Below, piece by piece: positions 26,799 through 35,636 of a stretch of DNA of 64,000 nt. Position 1 is the stretch's first letter, and each line of letters begins with the position of its first letter. The notes under the pieces were generated by a model. That model was not told the origin of the DNA. It worked only from the letters and a program-made list of their open reading frames with translations, and did not search any database. Both the position numbers and the translations under genes were made by a program. The stretch comes from JAFDVL01 sp964631865 (GTDB taxonomy: Bacteria; Acidobacteriota; Blastocatellia; RBC074): contig CAZWAK010000018.1 in NCBI GenBank assembly GCA_964631865.1, forward strand, positions 1-64,000. The letters are read 5' to 3'.

Positions 26799-28394
26799 AT
26801 GCAAAAACTCGTTCTGGTTCTGCTCGCCCTCGCTCTCGCCTTGCCCGCCAATGCGCAACCGCTCGTCAACAAAGCTGCCGCGCCCGACACTGACGTCAAC
26901 GCGCTCAAACAAGCAGCCGTTGTCGAAGTCGAAAAAATGACGAAGCTCACACAGGAAATGGTGGACAGCATTTTCAGCTTTGCTGAGCTTGGGTTTCAGG
27001 AATACGAAACCAGCAAGTACGTCACCGGCATCCTCGAAAAAAATGGCTTCAAGATTGAACGCGGCGTCGCCGGAATGCCCACCGCGTGGACGGCGAGTTA
27101 TGGTTCCGGCAAGCCTGTGATCGGCTTCATCACCGACATTGATTGCATTCCGCGCGCCTCGCAAAAGCCCGGCGTGGCCTATCACGACCCCATCGTCAAA
27201 GACGCGCCCGGTCACGGCGAAGGGCACAATTCCGGGATGGCCGTGAACACCGTCGCGGCGTTGGCGCTGAAAAAGCTGATGGAGAAATACAAACTGCCCG
27301 GCACGATTCGCCTGTATCCCGGCGTGGCGGAAGAACAACTCGGCTCAAAGGCACATTTCGTCCGTGCGGGGTTATTCAAAGACCTCGACGTGATGTTGGG
27401 CTGTCACGTCGGCAATGACTTCGGCACGTCGTATGGGCAACCAAACGGCAGCGGGTTGGTTTCGGTACAGTATATGTTCAGCGGCAAAGCGGCACACGCA
27501 GCGACGCCCTGGGGCGGACGCAGCGCGCTCGATGCGGTGGAGTTGATGAACATTGGCTGGAATTACCGGCGTGAGCATTTGCGCCTGCAACAACGTTCGC
27601 ATTACGTCGTCATCAATGGCGGCGATCAACCGAATGTTGTGCCGTCGGCGGCGACGGTGTGGTATTTCTTCCGCGAATTGGATTATCCGAAAATCAAAGA
27701 GCTACACGAACTCGGCAACAAGATGGCGAACGCTGCTGCGATGATGACCGACACCACAGTCACGCAACGCATTGTCGGTTCCGCGTGGCCGAACCACTTC
27801 AATAAAACCATCGCCGAAACGCAGCAAAAAAACATCGAAGCCGTCGGCGTGCCAACGTGGGACGAAGCCGATCAAACGCTGGCCAAAGCGTTGCAAAAAG
27901 AAATCGGCGCGAAGGTGGATGGTTTGAAGAAGGAAATCCGCAAGTTGAATCCTCCACCCCAGGAACCGTCCGGCGGCGGCTCCGATGATGTCGGCGACAT
28001 TTCGTGGAATGTGCCAATGACGTATTTGAATTATCCGGCGAACATTCCGGGGCTGCCCGGTCACAGTTGGGAAAACGCGATTGCGATGGCGACGCCGATT
28101 GCGCACAAAGGTTCGCTCGCGGGCGCGAAGGTGCAGGCGATGACCGCGCTGGATTTTCTGCTCAGCCCGGAGCTGGTCAAACAAGCGTGGGGCTACTTCA
28201 ATGACGTGCAGACGAAAGACATGAAATATCAGCCGCTGATTGGCCCGAATGACAAACCCGCGATTGACCTCAACAAAGAAAAGATGGAGAAGTTTGCACC
28301 GGAACTGAAGAAGTTTTATTACGACCCGGCGAAGTACAAAACCTATCTGGAACAGCTTGGCATCAAGTATCCGACGGTCAGGGAAAATAAATGA
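26799..28394 (+). CDS. Secreted M20/AbgB-type amidohydrolase
   Basis: 531 aa from ATG 26799 (AGGAG upstream). Signal peptide 1-19 (ending ANAQ). M20D/AbgB fold: FSFAELGFQEYET, metal ligands in GHGEGHNSG, the Glu pair in PGVAEEQLGSK, CHVGNDFG, and dimerisation-domain GKAAHAATPWGGRSALD. The family hydrolyses acyl-amino acids or p-aminobenzoyl-glutamate. The export signal is unusual for AbgB, but this secreted form is frequent in soil bacteria. Overlaps the next gene by ATGA. Confidence 0.88.
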   Translation: MQKLVLVLLALALALPANAQPLVNKAAAPDTDVNALKQAAVVEVEKMTKLTQEMVDSIFSFAELGFQEYETSKYVTGILEKNGFKIERGVAGMPTAWTASYGSGKPVIGFITDIDCIPRASQKPGVAYHDPIVKDAPGHGEGHNSGMAVNTVAALALKKLMEKYKLPGTIRLYPGVAEEQLGSKAHFVRAGLFKDLDVMLGCHVGNDFGTSYGQPNGSGLVSVQYMFSGKAAHAATPWGGRSALDAVELMNIGWNYRREHLRLQQRSHYVVINGGDQPNVVPSAATVWYFFRELDYPKIKELHELGNKMANAAAMMTDTTVTQRIVGSAWPNHFNKTIAETQQKNIEAVGVPTWDEADQTLAKALQKEIGAKVDGLKKEIRKLNPPPQEPSGGGSDDVGDISWNVPMTYLNYPANIPGLPGHSWENAIAMATPIAHKGSLAGAKVQAMTALDFLLSPELVKQAWGYFNDVQTKDMKYQPLIGPNDKPAIDLNKEKMEKFAPELKKFYYDPAKYKTYLEQLGIKYPTVRENK

Positions 28395-28585
28395 TGAAGC
28401 AGCCGGAACCGATCACCGTCCGTTGTCCGCAGTGCGCCGTCGTCATCGCAGGCGTCACCGCAGAAACGATGGTGTATTGCATCACGTGTCGCAAATGGTG
28501 TCGCGAAGTCGAAGCCGTGAAGAAGGCCGCTTCAATGGTGGCGACACCAGCACCACGACCACGCCGTCGTTATCGTTGTCATTAG
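28391..28585 (+). CDS. Small zinc-ribbon protein, 64 aa
   Basis: Start ATG 28391 shares ATGA with the stop of the M20 gene; an immediately following ATG (28394) is also possible. Two Cys pairs, CPQC (residue ~12) and CITC (residue ~30), 17 residues apart form a zinc ribbon; a third Cys follows in RKWC. The C-terminus is basic. Role unknown; coupling suggests coexpression with the amidohydrolase, though one is exported and the other is not. Confidence 0.65.
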   Translation: MMKQPEPITVRCPQCAVVIAGVTAETMVYCITCRKWCREVEAVKKAASMVATPAPRPRRRYRCH

Positions 28586-28624
28586 TCAAAGGTCTTTGCT
28601 AAGCTTGTCCGCGCGAGGTGATGT

Positions 28625-29230
28625 ATGTCAGCACTACCAAAATACAAATACACGTTGGAAGAATACCTGGAGATGGATCGCCAATCCGAATCACGTTTGG
28701 AATATTGGGACGGGGAAATTTTTGATATGGGTGGCGTGAACGAAGAACACGGCGAGATAGAAATTAACTTGGCGATTTATCTTGGGAGTCGTTTGAGAGA
28801 ACGCGGCTGTCGCGTCTTTCCAGCCAATATTCGCATCAAAGTTCCCAGCCTGCCGCCGTATCGTTATGGCGATACCTCTGCTCTTTGCGGAACCGCGCAT
28901 TTTGAAAAAATCGGTGGCGTGGATGTGCTGACGAATCCTGCGCTCATCATTGAAGTGTTATCTGAATCTACTGAAAGCTATGATCGCGGCCTTAAGTTTT
29001 CGCACTACAAATCTATTCCCAGCTTTTGCGAATATTTGCTGATAGCGCAGGAACTCCCGCACGTCACGCACTACGTCAAACAGGACGAGCGCGTTTGGAA
29101 TCAACGCGAATACACCAACCTGGAGGACGTAGTGCAATTGGTTTCTGTCGGGTGCGAGATCACACTGCGAGAACTGTACGAAAACGTCACCTTCAAAGAA
29201 GCCAAACCCAAATTGCGTCCGCTGGAATAA
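28625..29230 (+). CDS. Uma2-family PD-(D/E)XK nuclease-like protein (2 of 4)
   Basis: 201 aa; SD GAGGTG before the ATG. YTLEEYLEMD, SRLEYWDGEIFDM, YRYGDTSALCG, NPALIIEVLSESTESYDRGLKF, and CEYLLIAQ give the D...EVLS...K active-site layout. Very close in architecture to the copy at 13933 and different from the two longer ones (31786, 62709). Confidence 0.9.
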   Translation: MSALPKYKYTLEEYLEMDRQSESRLEYWDGEIFDMGGVNEEHGEIEINLAIYLGSRLRERGCRVFPANIRIKVPSLPPYRYGDTSALCGTAHFEKIGGVDVLTNPALIIEVLSESTESYDRGLKFSHYKSIPSFCEYLLIAQELPHVTHYVKQDERVWNQREYTNLEDVVQLVSVGCEITLRELYENVTFKEAKPKLRPLE

Positions 29231-29285
29231 GGCAATCACGCATTCCCAATATTTTTATTCCATTTGTTGTGGCGATACGCAGCAG

Positions 29286-29540
29286 CTAAAACTCAAACCG
29301 CAAGCGCACACGGGGGCGTTCGTCATCGCGCGGTGGCGGGTCGTCGGCGCGCGCGCGCAAGTCTTGCAGCAACGCGGCGCGACGCTCCTGCGCTAAGCGG
29401 CGACGTTCGTCTACATCGGCAATGGTGCGCAAATGGGCATCAATGACCGCCAGATAAATGCTGTCGCCTGTGTCGCTATAAATTTCTCTGGTCGCACGCA
29501 ATTGGGACATTGCGTGACTTCTACGCTGCTCATCCGTCAT
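29286..29540 (-). CDS. Hypothetical Arg-rich protein, 84 aa
   Basis: A minus-strand frame in the 425-bp gap between Uma2 and nnr. MTDEQRRSHAMSQLRATREIY start, helical with many Arg/Glu/Asp and a proline break (DDPPPRDDERPR) before the end. No SD and no recognised family, so it may be non-coding. The rest of the gap (29541-29655) holds only the purine-rich nnr leader. Confidence 0.35.
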   Translation of the reverse strand: MTDEQRRSHAMSQLRATREIYSDTGDSIYLAVIDAHLRTIADVDERRRLAQERRAALLQDLRARADDPPPRDDERPRVRLRFEF

Positions 29541-29655
29541 ACTACGCTTGTAATCGCTGCAAATGGATTTTTTCGTAGCGCATACCATACAGCGTCACGC
29601 GCGCTTGAGCAAATCTTCAACTTTAATCTTTAATTTAGAAGGGGGGGGCCAAACC

Positions 29656-31284
29656 ATGAAAATTTTGACAGCCCAACAAATGCGCGACATTGATCAGATG
29701 ACGGTCGAGAAAGCTGGCATCCCGTATGCCACGTTGATGGAAACCGCTGGCTCGCGCGTAGTCGAAGCGATCCTCGAACGCTACGGCGCAGTCGCAGGCA
29801 AAACGTTTCTCGTCATCTGCGGCAAAGGCAACAACGGCGGAGATGGAGCCGTCATTGCGCGCTTGCTGTGGATGCGCGGCGCGAAGGTCAACGTGTGTTT
29901 GTACAGCAAGCTCGAAGACAGCAAAGGCGATCCGCGCGCGAACTTTGAAGCCGTCAAAGAATTGACCAACGCCGGACAAGGCCCCGATGGCCGCGAAATT
30001 TTTTTCTCCGACGAAAGCCAGTCGTATGGGCCAAGCTGGAAAACCGAAGCGCCGTTTCCCTACCCCAACGCGCCCGATTTTATTGTGGATGCGCTGTTCG
30101 GCACCGGTTTGTCGCGTCCCGCACAAGGTGCGTTTCAGCAGGTCATTGAGCAAATCAATCGCCTGCGATCTGCGCCCAATTCCCGCGTCCAAGTCATCGC
30201 CGCCGACATTCCATCGGGCTTGCCTTCGGACGGCAGTCATCCGATTGGCCCGCACATCAAGGCCGATTTGACCGTCACGTTCACCGCGCCCAAGCTCGGC
30301 AACGTGCTGCCGCCGAATTGCTACGCGAACGGCGATTTGATTGTGGCGACGATTGGCACGCCGGGTTGGGTGTTGGAGGAATGCCCGGCGAACATTTTCC
30401 TCGTCGAAGAAAAGCAAATCAGCGATTGGTTGCAAGCCTCGCGGCGCGCGCCCGATGCGCACAAAGGTTCGGTCGGCGATGTGTTGCTGATCGCCGGAGC
30501 GCGGGGCAAAACGGGCGCAGCGGCATTGTCGGCGGAAGCGACATTACGCGCCGGAACAGGACTGGTGACCGTTGCGACTTCGCAATCGGCGCAAGCCTTG
30601 CTCGTCAATCAGGCACGCGCCGAAGTGATGACTGAAGCGTTGGCCGAAACTGTGAGCGGCGCGGTTTCGTCAGAAGCACTCGCACAAGCTTTGCAACTCG
30701 CGCACAACCGCACCGTCCTCGCGCTTGGCCCCGGCCTTTCGTCCAATGAAGACAGCACGCGCCGCTTCGTCACCGAATTCGTGCGGCAACGAACTGCGCC
30801 ACTGCTCCTCGATGCCGATGGCTTGAACGCGCTCGCGCCCTGGCCGGACGGCTTGCGCGGCTCTGATGAACTACCGATCATCGTCACACCGCATCCGGGC
30901 GAGATGGCGCGCTTGACCCATAAAACCAAAGCCGAAGTCATCGCTGACCGCGCGGGCATCGCACGCGAACTCGCAATGAAACAACATTTGATCGTCGTGC
31001 TGAAAGGTTCGCGTTCGATCATCGCCGCGCCGGATGGTCGCGTGTTCGTGAATCCAACGGGCAATGCGGGAATGGCGACGGCAGGATCGGGCGATGTGTT
31101 GACCGGTTTGCTGGCGGGGCTGCTCGCGCAACGTCCGCAACCCACATTGGAAGCGGTGGTCGCAGGCGTTTACCTGCACGGTTTGGCAGGCGATCTGGCG
31201 GCCAACAAATTCGGTCTGCGCTCACTGATTGCGTCTGACATTACTAATCACATCAGTGAAGCGCTCCTGAAATTTGAACGATAG
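29656..31284 (+). CDS. nnr: Bifunctional NAD(P)H-hydrate epimerase / ADP-dependent dehydratase
   Basis: 542 aa repair enzyme for hydrated NAD(P)H. N-terminal YjeF_N epimerase domain (residues 1-225: CGKGNNGGDG, DALFGTGL, ADIPSGL) fused to a C-terminal ribokinase-like YjeF_C dehydratase (~240-535: AHKGSVGDVLLIAG, TPHPGEMARL, GNAGMATAGSGDVLTG). Start ATG 29656 follows a G8 tract (29641-29648) acting as an extended SD. The stop is followed at once by the heptamer repeat, then tsaE; the nnr-tsaE order is common in bacteria. Confidence 0.95.
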   Translation: MKILTAQQMRDIDQMTVEKAGIPYATLMETAGSRVVEAILERYGAVAGKTFLVICGKGNNGGDGAVIARLLWMRGAKVNVCLYSKLEDSKGDPRANFEAVKELTNAGQGPDGREIFFSDESQSYGPSWKTEAPFPYPNAPDFIVDALFGTGLSRPAQGAFQQVIEQINRLRSAPNSRVQVIAADIPSGLPSDGSHPIGPHIKADLTVTFTAPKLGNVLPPNCYANGDLIVATIGTPGWVLEECPANIFLVEEKQISDWLQASRRAPDAHKGSVGDVLLIAGARGKTGAAALSAEATLRAGTGLVTVATSQSAQALLVNQARAEVMTEALAETVSGAVSSEALAQALQLAHNRTVLALGPGLSSNEDSTRRFVTEFVRQRTAPLLLDADGLNALAPWPDGLRGSDELPIIVTPHPGEMARLTHKTKAEVIADRAGIARELAMKQHLIVVLKGSRSIIAAPDGRVFVNPTGNAGMATAGSGDVLTGLLAGLLAQRPQPTLEAVVAGVYLHGLAGDLAANKFGLRSLIASDITNHISEALLKFER

Positions 31285-31339
31285 TCGGCGACTGGTGGCC
31301 TGCTGAAACCGACCACCGACCACCGACCACCGACCACCA
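31285..31339. repeat. GACCACC heptamer repeat between nnr and tsaE
   Basis: Starts directly after the nnr TAG and ends 2 nt before the tsaE ATG. Four to five tandem GACCACC units at ~31309-31337 preceded by a diverged GGCGACTGGTGGCC arm that can pair with them. It displaces any Shine-Dalgarno sequence of tsaE. Confidence 0.9.
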
Positions 31340-31759
31340 ATGAAAGAATTCATCACGCACTCCGCCGAAGAAACGTTTGAACTGGCGTACCAAATCGGCG
31401 AGCGATTGACGGAATCCGCAGTCTTCCTGCTCGAAGGCGATCTCGGCGCGGGCAAGACCGTCTTTGCGAAAGGCATTGCCGCCGGTCTGGACATTGACCC
31501 GGCAGACGTCAACAGCCCGACGTTCACGCTCGTCAACGTACACGAAGGTCGAATGCGGTTGTATCATCTCGATCTCTATCGGCTGGAAGGCGCGGTGGAA
31601 GAAGTCTACGCGCTCGGCCTGGACGAAATGCTGAGCGAAGCCAACGCGGTCGTGTTGATTGAGTGGGCAGAACGATTGGGCGTATTTCCAATTCCGAAGG
31701 CCACACGCATTCAGATTGTTGATGAAGGCGATGACGCGCGCCGCATTGTGATGACGTGA
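31340..31759 (+). CDS. tsaE: tRNA threonylcarbamoyladenosine biosynthesis ATPase TsaE
   Basis: 139 aa. P-loop GDLGAGKTVFAKG, switch region VNSPTFTLVN, LYHLDLYRL and IEWAERLG are all diagnostic. It powers the TsaD/TsaB complex for t6A formation at tRNA position 37. The ATG has the heptamer repeat immediately upstream and no SD, so initiation must be leaderless or depend on termination-reinitiation from nnr. Confidence 0.95.
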   Translation: MKEFITHSAEETFELAYQIGERLTESAVFLLEGDLGAGKTVFAKGIAAGLDIDPADVNSPTFTLVNVHEGRMRLYHLDLYRLEGAVEEVYALGLDEMLSEANAVVLIEWAERLGVFPIPKATRIQIVDEGDDARRIVMT

Positions 31760-31785
31760 TACGATTTGTCCCAAAGGAGTTTTTT

Positions 31786-32454
31786 ATGTCTGTCGCTGTC
31801 GCCTCTGATTACACTGAAGCCGTTGCGCATTTGCCCATCGGCGCAAAGCTATTGGCCAAAGATGTGACGTGGGAGGAGTACGAACAATTGCTGAGCGAGC
31901 TTGGCCCGGCGTATTCCGTCCGCGTTTTTTATGATCGAGGAAGGATGGAAATTGTGTCCCCGAAACCAATCCACGAACGTCCTATCGAAATTCTGCATCG
32001 CTTGGTTATGGCCATCAGCGATCAGCTTGATATGGATATTGAATCGCTCGGCTCAACCACGCTGAAACGGCAGATGCGCGAAGCGGGTGCAGAACCGGAT
32101 GCCAGTTTTTATGTGCAGAATGCAGCGATTATGCACGGCTATCTTGATCTCGACCTCGCACACGACCCGCCGCCGGATTTGGTGATCGAGAGCGATTACA
32201 CGAGTTCTTCGCTCGACAAATTTGATATTTATGCGCGACTCGGCGTGCCCGAAATCTGGCGCGTCTTCAGCCAGCAAGTCAGCTTTTGGCATCTGCGCGG
32301 CAGCGATTACCTCGAAACGGAACACAGCCTCTCGTTTCCGTTCTTACCCGTGCAAATTCTCAATCAATATTTGGAGCAAGGGTTGATGAGCGGCGAACGC
32401 CGCGCTGCCAAAGCCTTTCGAGATTGGATCAAAACACAAACGGAGCAAGCATGA
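31786..32454 (+). CDS. Uma2-family PD-(D/E)XK nuclease-like protein (3 of 4)
   Basis: 222 aa from ATG 31786 (AAAGGAG). Longer Uma2 subtype: TWEEYEQLLSELG, VRVFYDRGRMEIVSP, AGAEPDASFYVQN, PPPDLVIESDYTSSSLDKF and VPEIWRV. The Asp / Glu-Ser-Asp / Lys active-site pattern is kept. Shares its length class and features with the copy at 62709. Its stop overlaps the DinB gene start (ATGA). Confidence 0.9.
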   Translation: MSVAVASDYTEAVAHLPIGAKLLAKDVTWEEYEQLLSELGPAYSVRVFYDRGRMEIVSPKPIHERPIEILHRLVMAISDQLDMDIESLGSTTLKRQMREAGAEPDASFYVQNAAIMHGYLDLDLAHDPPPDLVIESDYTSSSLDKFDIYARLGVPEIWRVFSQQVSFWHLRGSDYLETEHSLSFPFLPVQILNQYLEQGLMSGERRAAKAFRDWIKTQTEQA

Positions 32455-32939
32455 ACCTACAAGACATTCGCTATTTGTTCGATTACACCAACTGGGCCAA
32501 TCACCTGATCCTCGATGCCGCCGCAGCGGTCAGCGTCGAAGAGCAGATGCGGGATCGCGGCGTGAGCCATCAATCCCTACACGGCACGTTGCTGCACATG
32601 CTGTTTGCCGAATGGGTTTGGTTAGCGCGATGGAAAGGTAATTCGCCGTCCGCACCCTTGCGCGCGGAGGATTATCCCGACCTCGTTTCAATTCGTAATT
32701 ACTGGCAACAAGTCGAAGTCGAGCGCGCGGAGTTTCTGGCAGGTTTGACCGACGAAGCTTTGCAAGCCAACCTGACCTACAAAGACATTGCGGGCAACGA
32801 GTATCACAACCCGCTCGGTCTGTTGATGCAACACTGCGTCAATCACGCCACGCTGCATCGCGGGCAAGTCGTGGCGATGATTCGTCAACTCGGCATCAAA
32901 CCGCCCGCGACGGATTTTCTGTTTTTCTTTCGCCGCTGA
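32451..32939 (+). CDS. DinB-family four-helix metalloprotein
   Basis: 162 aa, start ATG 32451 inside ATGA of the Uma2 gene. DinB/YfiT fold: YLFDYTNWANHLIL, a His in HGTLLHMLFAEWVWL, and the paired His of HCVNHATLHRGQVVAMIRQLG, giving the three-His metal site. Related proteins act as thiol-dependent transferases or are of unknown role. Coupling to Uma2 is noteworthy. Confidence 0.88.
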   Translation: MNLQDIRYLFDYTNWANHLILDAAAAVSVEEQMRDRGVSHQSLHGTLLHMLFAEWVWLARWKGNSPSAPLRAEDYPDLVSIRNYWQQVEVERAEFLAGLTDEALQANLTYKDIAGNEYHNPLGLLMQHCVNHATLHRGQVVAMIRQLGIKPPATDFLFFFRR

Positions 32940-32948
32940 AAGAGAGGC

Positions 32949-33021
32949 GTCAAGAGTTCAAGCTTTAGCTTGTGAGTTTTCGTTACCAACGCACAACCAC
33001 GCTGAAGCGTGAACTCTTGAC
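32949..33021. repeat. AGAGTTCAAGC hairpin element, copy 2
   Basis: Left arm 32949-32972 (AAGAGTTCAAGCTTTAGCTTG) and right arm 32999-33021 form an imperfect stem. Same family as 9457 and 37865. Lies between DinB and the amidohydrolase gene. Confidence 0.85.
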
Positions 33022-33044
33022 ACCGCATCCCAACGCCTTCCGGT

Positions 33045-34640
33045 ATGCACAAAATCACACTCGCACTCGCTGCCTTGTTGTTCGCCATTCTCTATCAAGC
33101 TGCGCCGCAACAAGCACAGACGAAAGACTTCGACCTGCTCATCAAAAACGGGCGCATCGTGGACGGCACAGGCAATCCGTGGTTTGCCGCCGACCTTGCC
33201 ATCAAGAACGGGCGCATCGCCGACATTGGTCGCTTCGATGAAACCCGCGCCGCACGCATCATTGATGCTAACAACAACATCGTCGCGCCCGGTTTTATTG
33301 ACGTTCACACACACATCGAAGGCGGCATCACGCGCTGGCCGACTGCCGAAAACTTTTTGCAGATGGGCGTGACATCAGTCGTAACGGGCAATTGCGGCAG
33401 TTCGGAATGGCCGCTCGGCGAATGGTTTCAGCGCCTCGAAAAAACCGGCGTGTCGCTCAACATTGCTTCGCTCGTCGGACACAACACAATTCGCCGCACC
33501 GGCATGAACGGCGACTTTGAGCGCGCGCCCACGACGGAAGAATTAAACCGCATGCGCGAACTGACCGCACAAGCGATGCGCGATGGTGCAGTCGGTTTGT
33601 CCACCGGCCTCGAATACGTTCCCGGCACGTACGCGAAGACCGATGAGATCGTCGCGCTTGCCAAAGTCGCTACCGAACACGGTGGCCTTTATGCGACGCA
33701 CATGCGCAACGAAGATGCGACCGTTGAGCAATCCATTCAGGAATCGCTCGCGGTCGGCGCACAAGCCAACTGCCCTGTCCAGATTTCGCACTTCAAAATT
33801 TCCAGCCGCAGTCGCTGGGGCGCAAGCGCGATCACCGTCAAGATGGTCGCCGAAGCCCGCGCACGCGGACAACAAGTCACCGTAGATCAATATCTCTACC
33901 CCGCATCGAGCACTGGCATCGGCATTCTGTTTCCATCGTGGATTTTCGCGGACGGCAGGCTGAACGAACGCTTGCAGGACAAGCCCACGCGCGCACGCAT
34001 CATCCGCGAGATGATCGAAAAAGCGAGGCAGGGCGGCTTTGCAGATTTCAGCTTCGCCTACGTTGCCAGCCATCGCGCGAACCCGAATTTCAACGGCAAG
34101 AATATTGCCGAAATTACGATGATGACACGCAAGCAATCCACCATCACGGCGCAGGCTGAACAAGCTATCGAAATCCTGCTGGCAGGCGGCGCGACAATGG
34201 TCTTGCAAAAAATGTCCGAAGCCGATGTCGAGCGCATTTTTCGTCAACCGTTCACGATGATCGCATCCGACGCAGGCGTGATTGAGGTGGCGAGCGACAG
34301 CGTTCCGCATCCACGCGGCTTCGGCAACAACGCGCGCGTGCTCAGCGAGTATGTGCGCCAACGCAAACTGGTTGGAGTTGAAGAAGCGATTCGCAAAATG
34401 ACGTCGTTGCCCGCGCAAACGTTCAAGTTGTGGGATCGCGGTTTGTTGCGTCCGGGGATGGTGGCGGATGTGGTGATTTTGGACGAAAAGCGGGTCGCAG
34501 ATCGCGCGACGTTTCAGCAGCCGAAGCAGTATCCGACGGGCATCGCGTTTGTGTTGGTCAATGGGCAAATCGTGATCGAACAAGGCAAGCATTCCGGCAC
34601 GCGCGCGGGGCAGATTTTGCGCGCGCGTCAGGGCAAGTAG
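33045..34640 (+). CDS. Secreted N-acyl-D-amino-acid deacylase-type amidohydrolase
   Basis: 531 aa, signal peptide 1-24. Metal-dependent amidohydrolase: LLIKNGRIVDGTGNPWFAADLAIKNGRI, APGFIDVHTHIEG (HxH), Cys in VVTGNCG (metal bridge typical of D-aminoacylases), H in HMRNED, and Asp in IASDAG. Predicted to release D-amino acids from N-acyl forms in the periplasm. The start lacks a strong SD. The TAG stop (34638-34640) is embedded in the palindromic repeat. Confidence 0.9.
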   Translation: MHKITLALAALLFAILYQAAPQQAQTKDFDLLIKNGRIVDGTGNPWFAADLAIKNGRIADIGRFDETRAARIIDANNNIVAPGFIDVHTHIEGGITRWPTAENFLQMGVTSVVTGNCGSSEWPLGEWFQRLEKTGVSLNIASLVGHNTIRRTGMNGDFERAPTTEELNRMRELTAQAMRDGAVGLSTGLEYVPGTYAKTDEIVALAKVATEHGGLYATHMRNEDATVEQSIQESLAVGAQANCPVQISHFKISSRSRWGASAITVKMVAEARARGQQVTVDQYLYPASSTGIGILFPSWIFADGRLNERLQDKPTRARIIREMIEKARQGGFADFSFAYVASHRANPNFNGKNIAEITMMTRKQSTITAQAEQAIEILLAGGATMVLQKMSEADVERIFRQPFTMIASDAGVIEVASDSVPHPRGFGNNARVLSEYVRQRKLVGVEEAIRKMTSLPAQTFKLWDRGLLRPGMVADVVILDEKRVADRATFQQPKQYPTGIAFVLVNGQIVIEQGKHSGTRAGQILRARQGK

Positions 34641-34663
34641 CGCGATTTGGCAAATCGCGCCAC
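34637..34663. repeat. GCGATTTGGCAAATCGC palindrome (locus b)
   Basis: Single copy, GTAGCGCGATTTGGCAAATC followed by GCGCCAC. The left edge includes the stop codon of the amidohydrolase. Located between convergent genes. Confidence 0.88.
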
Positions 34664-34691
34664 CTGTTTCTCCCGCAACATCTCAGCTCGG

Positions 34692-35267
34692 CTATTTGTC
34701 TTTTGAAACCAGGACAGCCAGGTCGCGTATGTGTTCTTCTGAAAACGGCGCTTGCAATTGCACGCTGTAACGATTGAGCAGCCACAGTTCCGGCAGCACT
34801 TCCGCAATCAATTCCCCACTCTCAAACACGCGCACCAGCGCACTTTCCGAAACAACTATCGCAACCGCTCGCGTCACTTTGGAAATCGAAGCGGCGGCGA
34901 AATGACGGCTGCCCAAGCCAAGCGGCAGTTCAATGCCCGAAGCCGTGGCATCCAGATAGCGACAAGCTGCGACGACGACGCCTTCATCTGAGATCACAAA
35001 CGCGCCATCGAGTTGCGCCAGTTCCTTGAGCGTGCCGCGCAAATTCGCATCCGTGATGTGCCGTACGCTTTCGGGATGACCAGCAAGCGGATCGAGAATC
35101 AATGACCGCGAACGAGCCAACACGGCGGCGGCATCGCCAATGGTGAAAATCGTGCCAATGCGATGGCCTTCGCGGCCCTCACGCGCAATTTCAATGGCTA
35201 ATTCCAGGGTCGGCTCAAGCGTCGCTTTACAACGCGCGTCGGTGCGCGCCCAAATTGTCTCGAACAT
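34692..35267 (-). CDS. DAC-domain (diadenylate cyclase-like) protein, variant motif
   Basis: 191 aa, ATG 35267 with GGAGGAAGG upstream. A DisA_N/DUF147 fold is evident: IGTIFTIGD, LDGAFVISDEGVVVAACRYLDA carrying the DGA motif, and LGLGSRHFAAASISKVTRAVAIVVSES, where canonical cyclases have GxRHRAA. The second Arg of RHR is Phe here, so c-di-AMP synthesis may be altered or lost. There is no membrane helix (not CdaA) and no HhH domain (not DisA). Divergent from the stress island. Confidence 0.8.
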   Translation of the reverse strand: MFETIWARTDARCKATLEPTLELAIEIAREGREGHRIGTIFTIGDAAAVLARSRSLILDPLAGHPESVRHITDANLRGTLKELAQLDGAFVISDEGVVVAACRYLDATASGIELPLGLGSRHFAAASISKVTRAVAIVVSESALVRVFESGELIAEVLPELWLLNRYSVQLQAPFSEEHIRDLAVLVSKDK

Positions 35268-35338
35268 TTGTGATCCTTCCTCCGGGGCGAGTGGTTTTGG
35301 CAAATAAGTACCAGGGCAAAATAATCCGGTGTGGCGTC

Positions 35339-35404
35339 GTAACGCGATTTGGTAAATCGCGGTGTTTTCTCAGCCGGAGCCAGCGATTTACCAAATCGCG
35401 TTAC
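35339..35404. repeat. GCGATTTGGTAAATCGC palindrome, inverted pair (locus c)
   Basis: Copies at 35339-35362 and 35382-35404 face each other (outer GTAAC/GTTAC), able to form either two small hairpins or one long cruciform. The central bases covary (GGT versus ACC), keeping the pairing. Confidence 0.9.
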
Positions 35405-35558
35405 ACCCGATTATTTCTGCCTGCCTGCTTATGTCCCCCGCCATCATTGCTTGCAAGCAGTATTCCGCACCGGAATGTGACGCCTTTGCACGCGGCCAAT
35501 TGACCATATTGCCCCGCTCCCCGTGCGGCCCCCCCCCACCTCTGGCAGCACTTGGTTT

Positions 35559-35574
35559 TGGTATGCCGCTTGCA
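35559..35574 (+). promoter_or_regulatory. Sigma-54-like promoter before 35637-htrA
   Basis: TGGTATGCCGCTTGCA: GG and GC separated by exactly 10 bp, with full TTGCA at -12. It starts 78 bp before the ATG at 35637, and no competing sigma-70 site is obvious. Confidence 0.5.
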
Positions 35575-35636
35575 AAAAATCGGGTGGTGTATTTTTTCGT
35601 TCACCAAGCGATGTCATCCGTAAGGGAGGAAAGATT

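Larger units (their letters stand above)
35268..35636. other. 369-bp non-coding region at left edge of stress island
   Basis: Contains the palindrome pair (35339-35404), a C-rich run at ~35529-35538, the short palindrome GCTTGCAAGC near 35451-35460, and the sigma-54-like site at 35559-35574. No gene seen. Confidence 0.7.
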
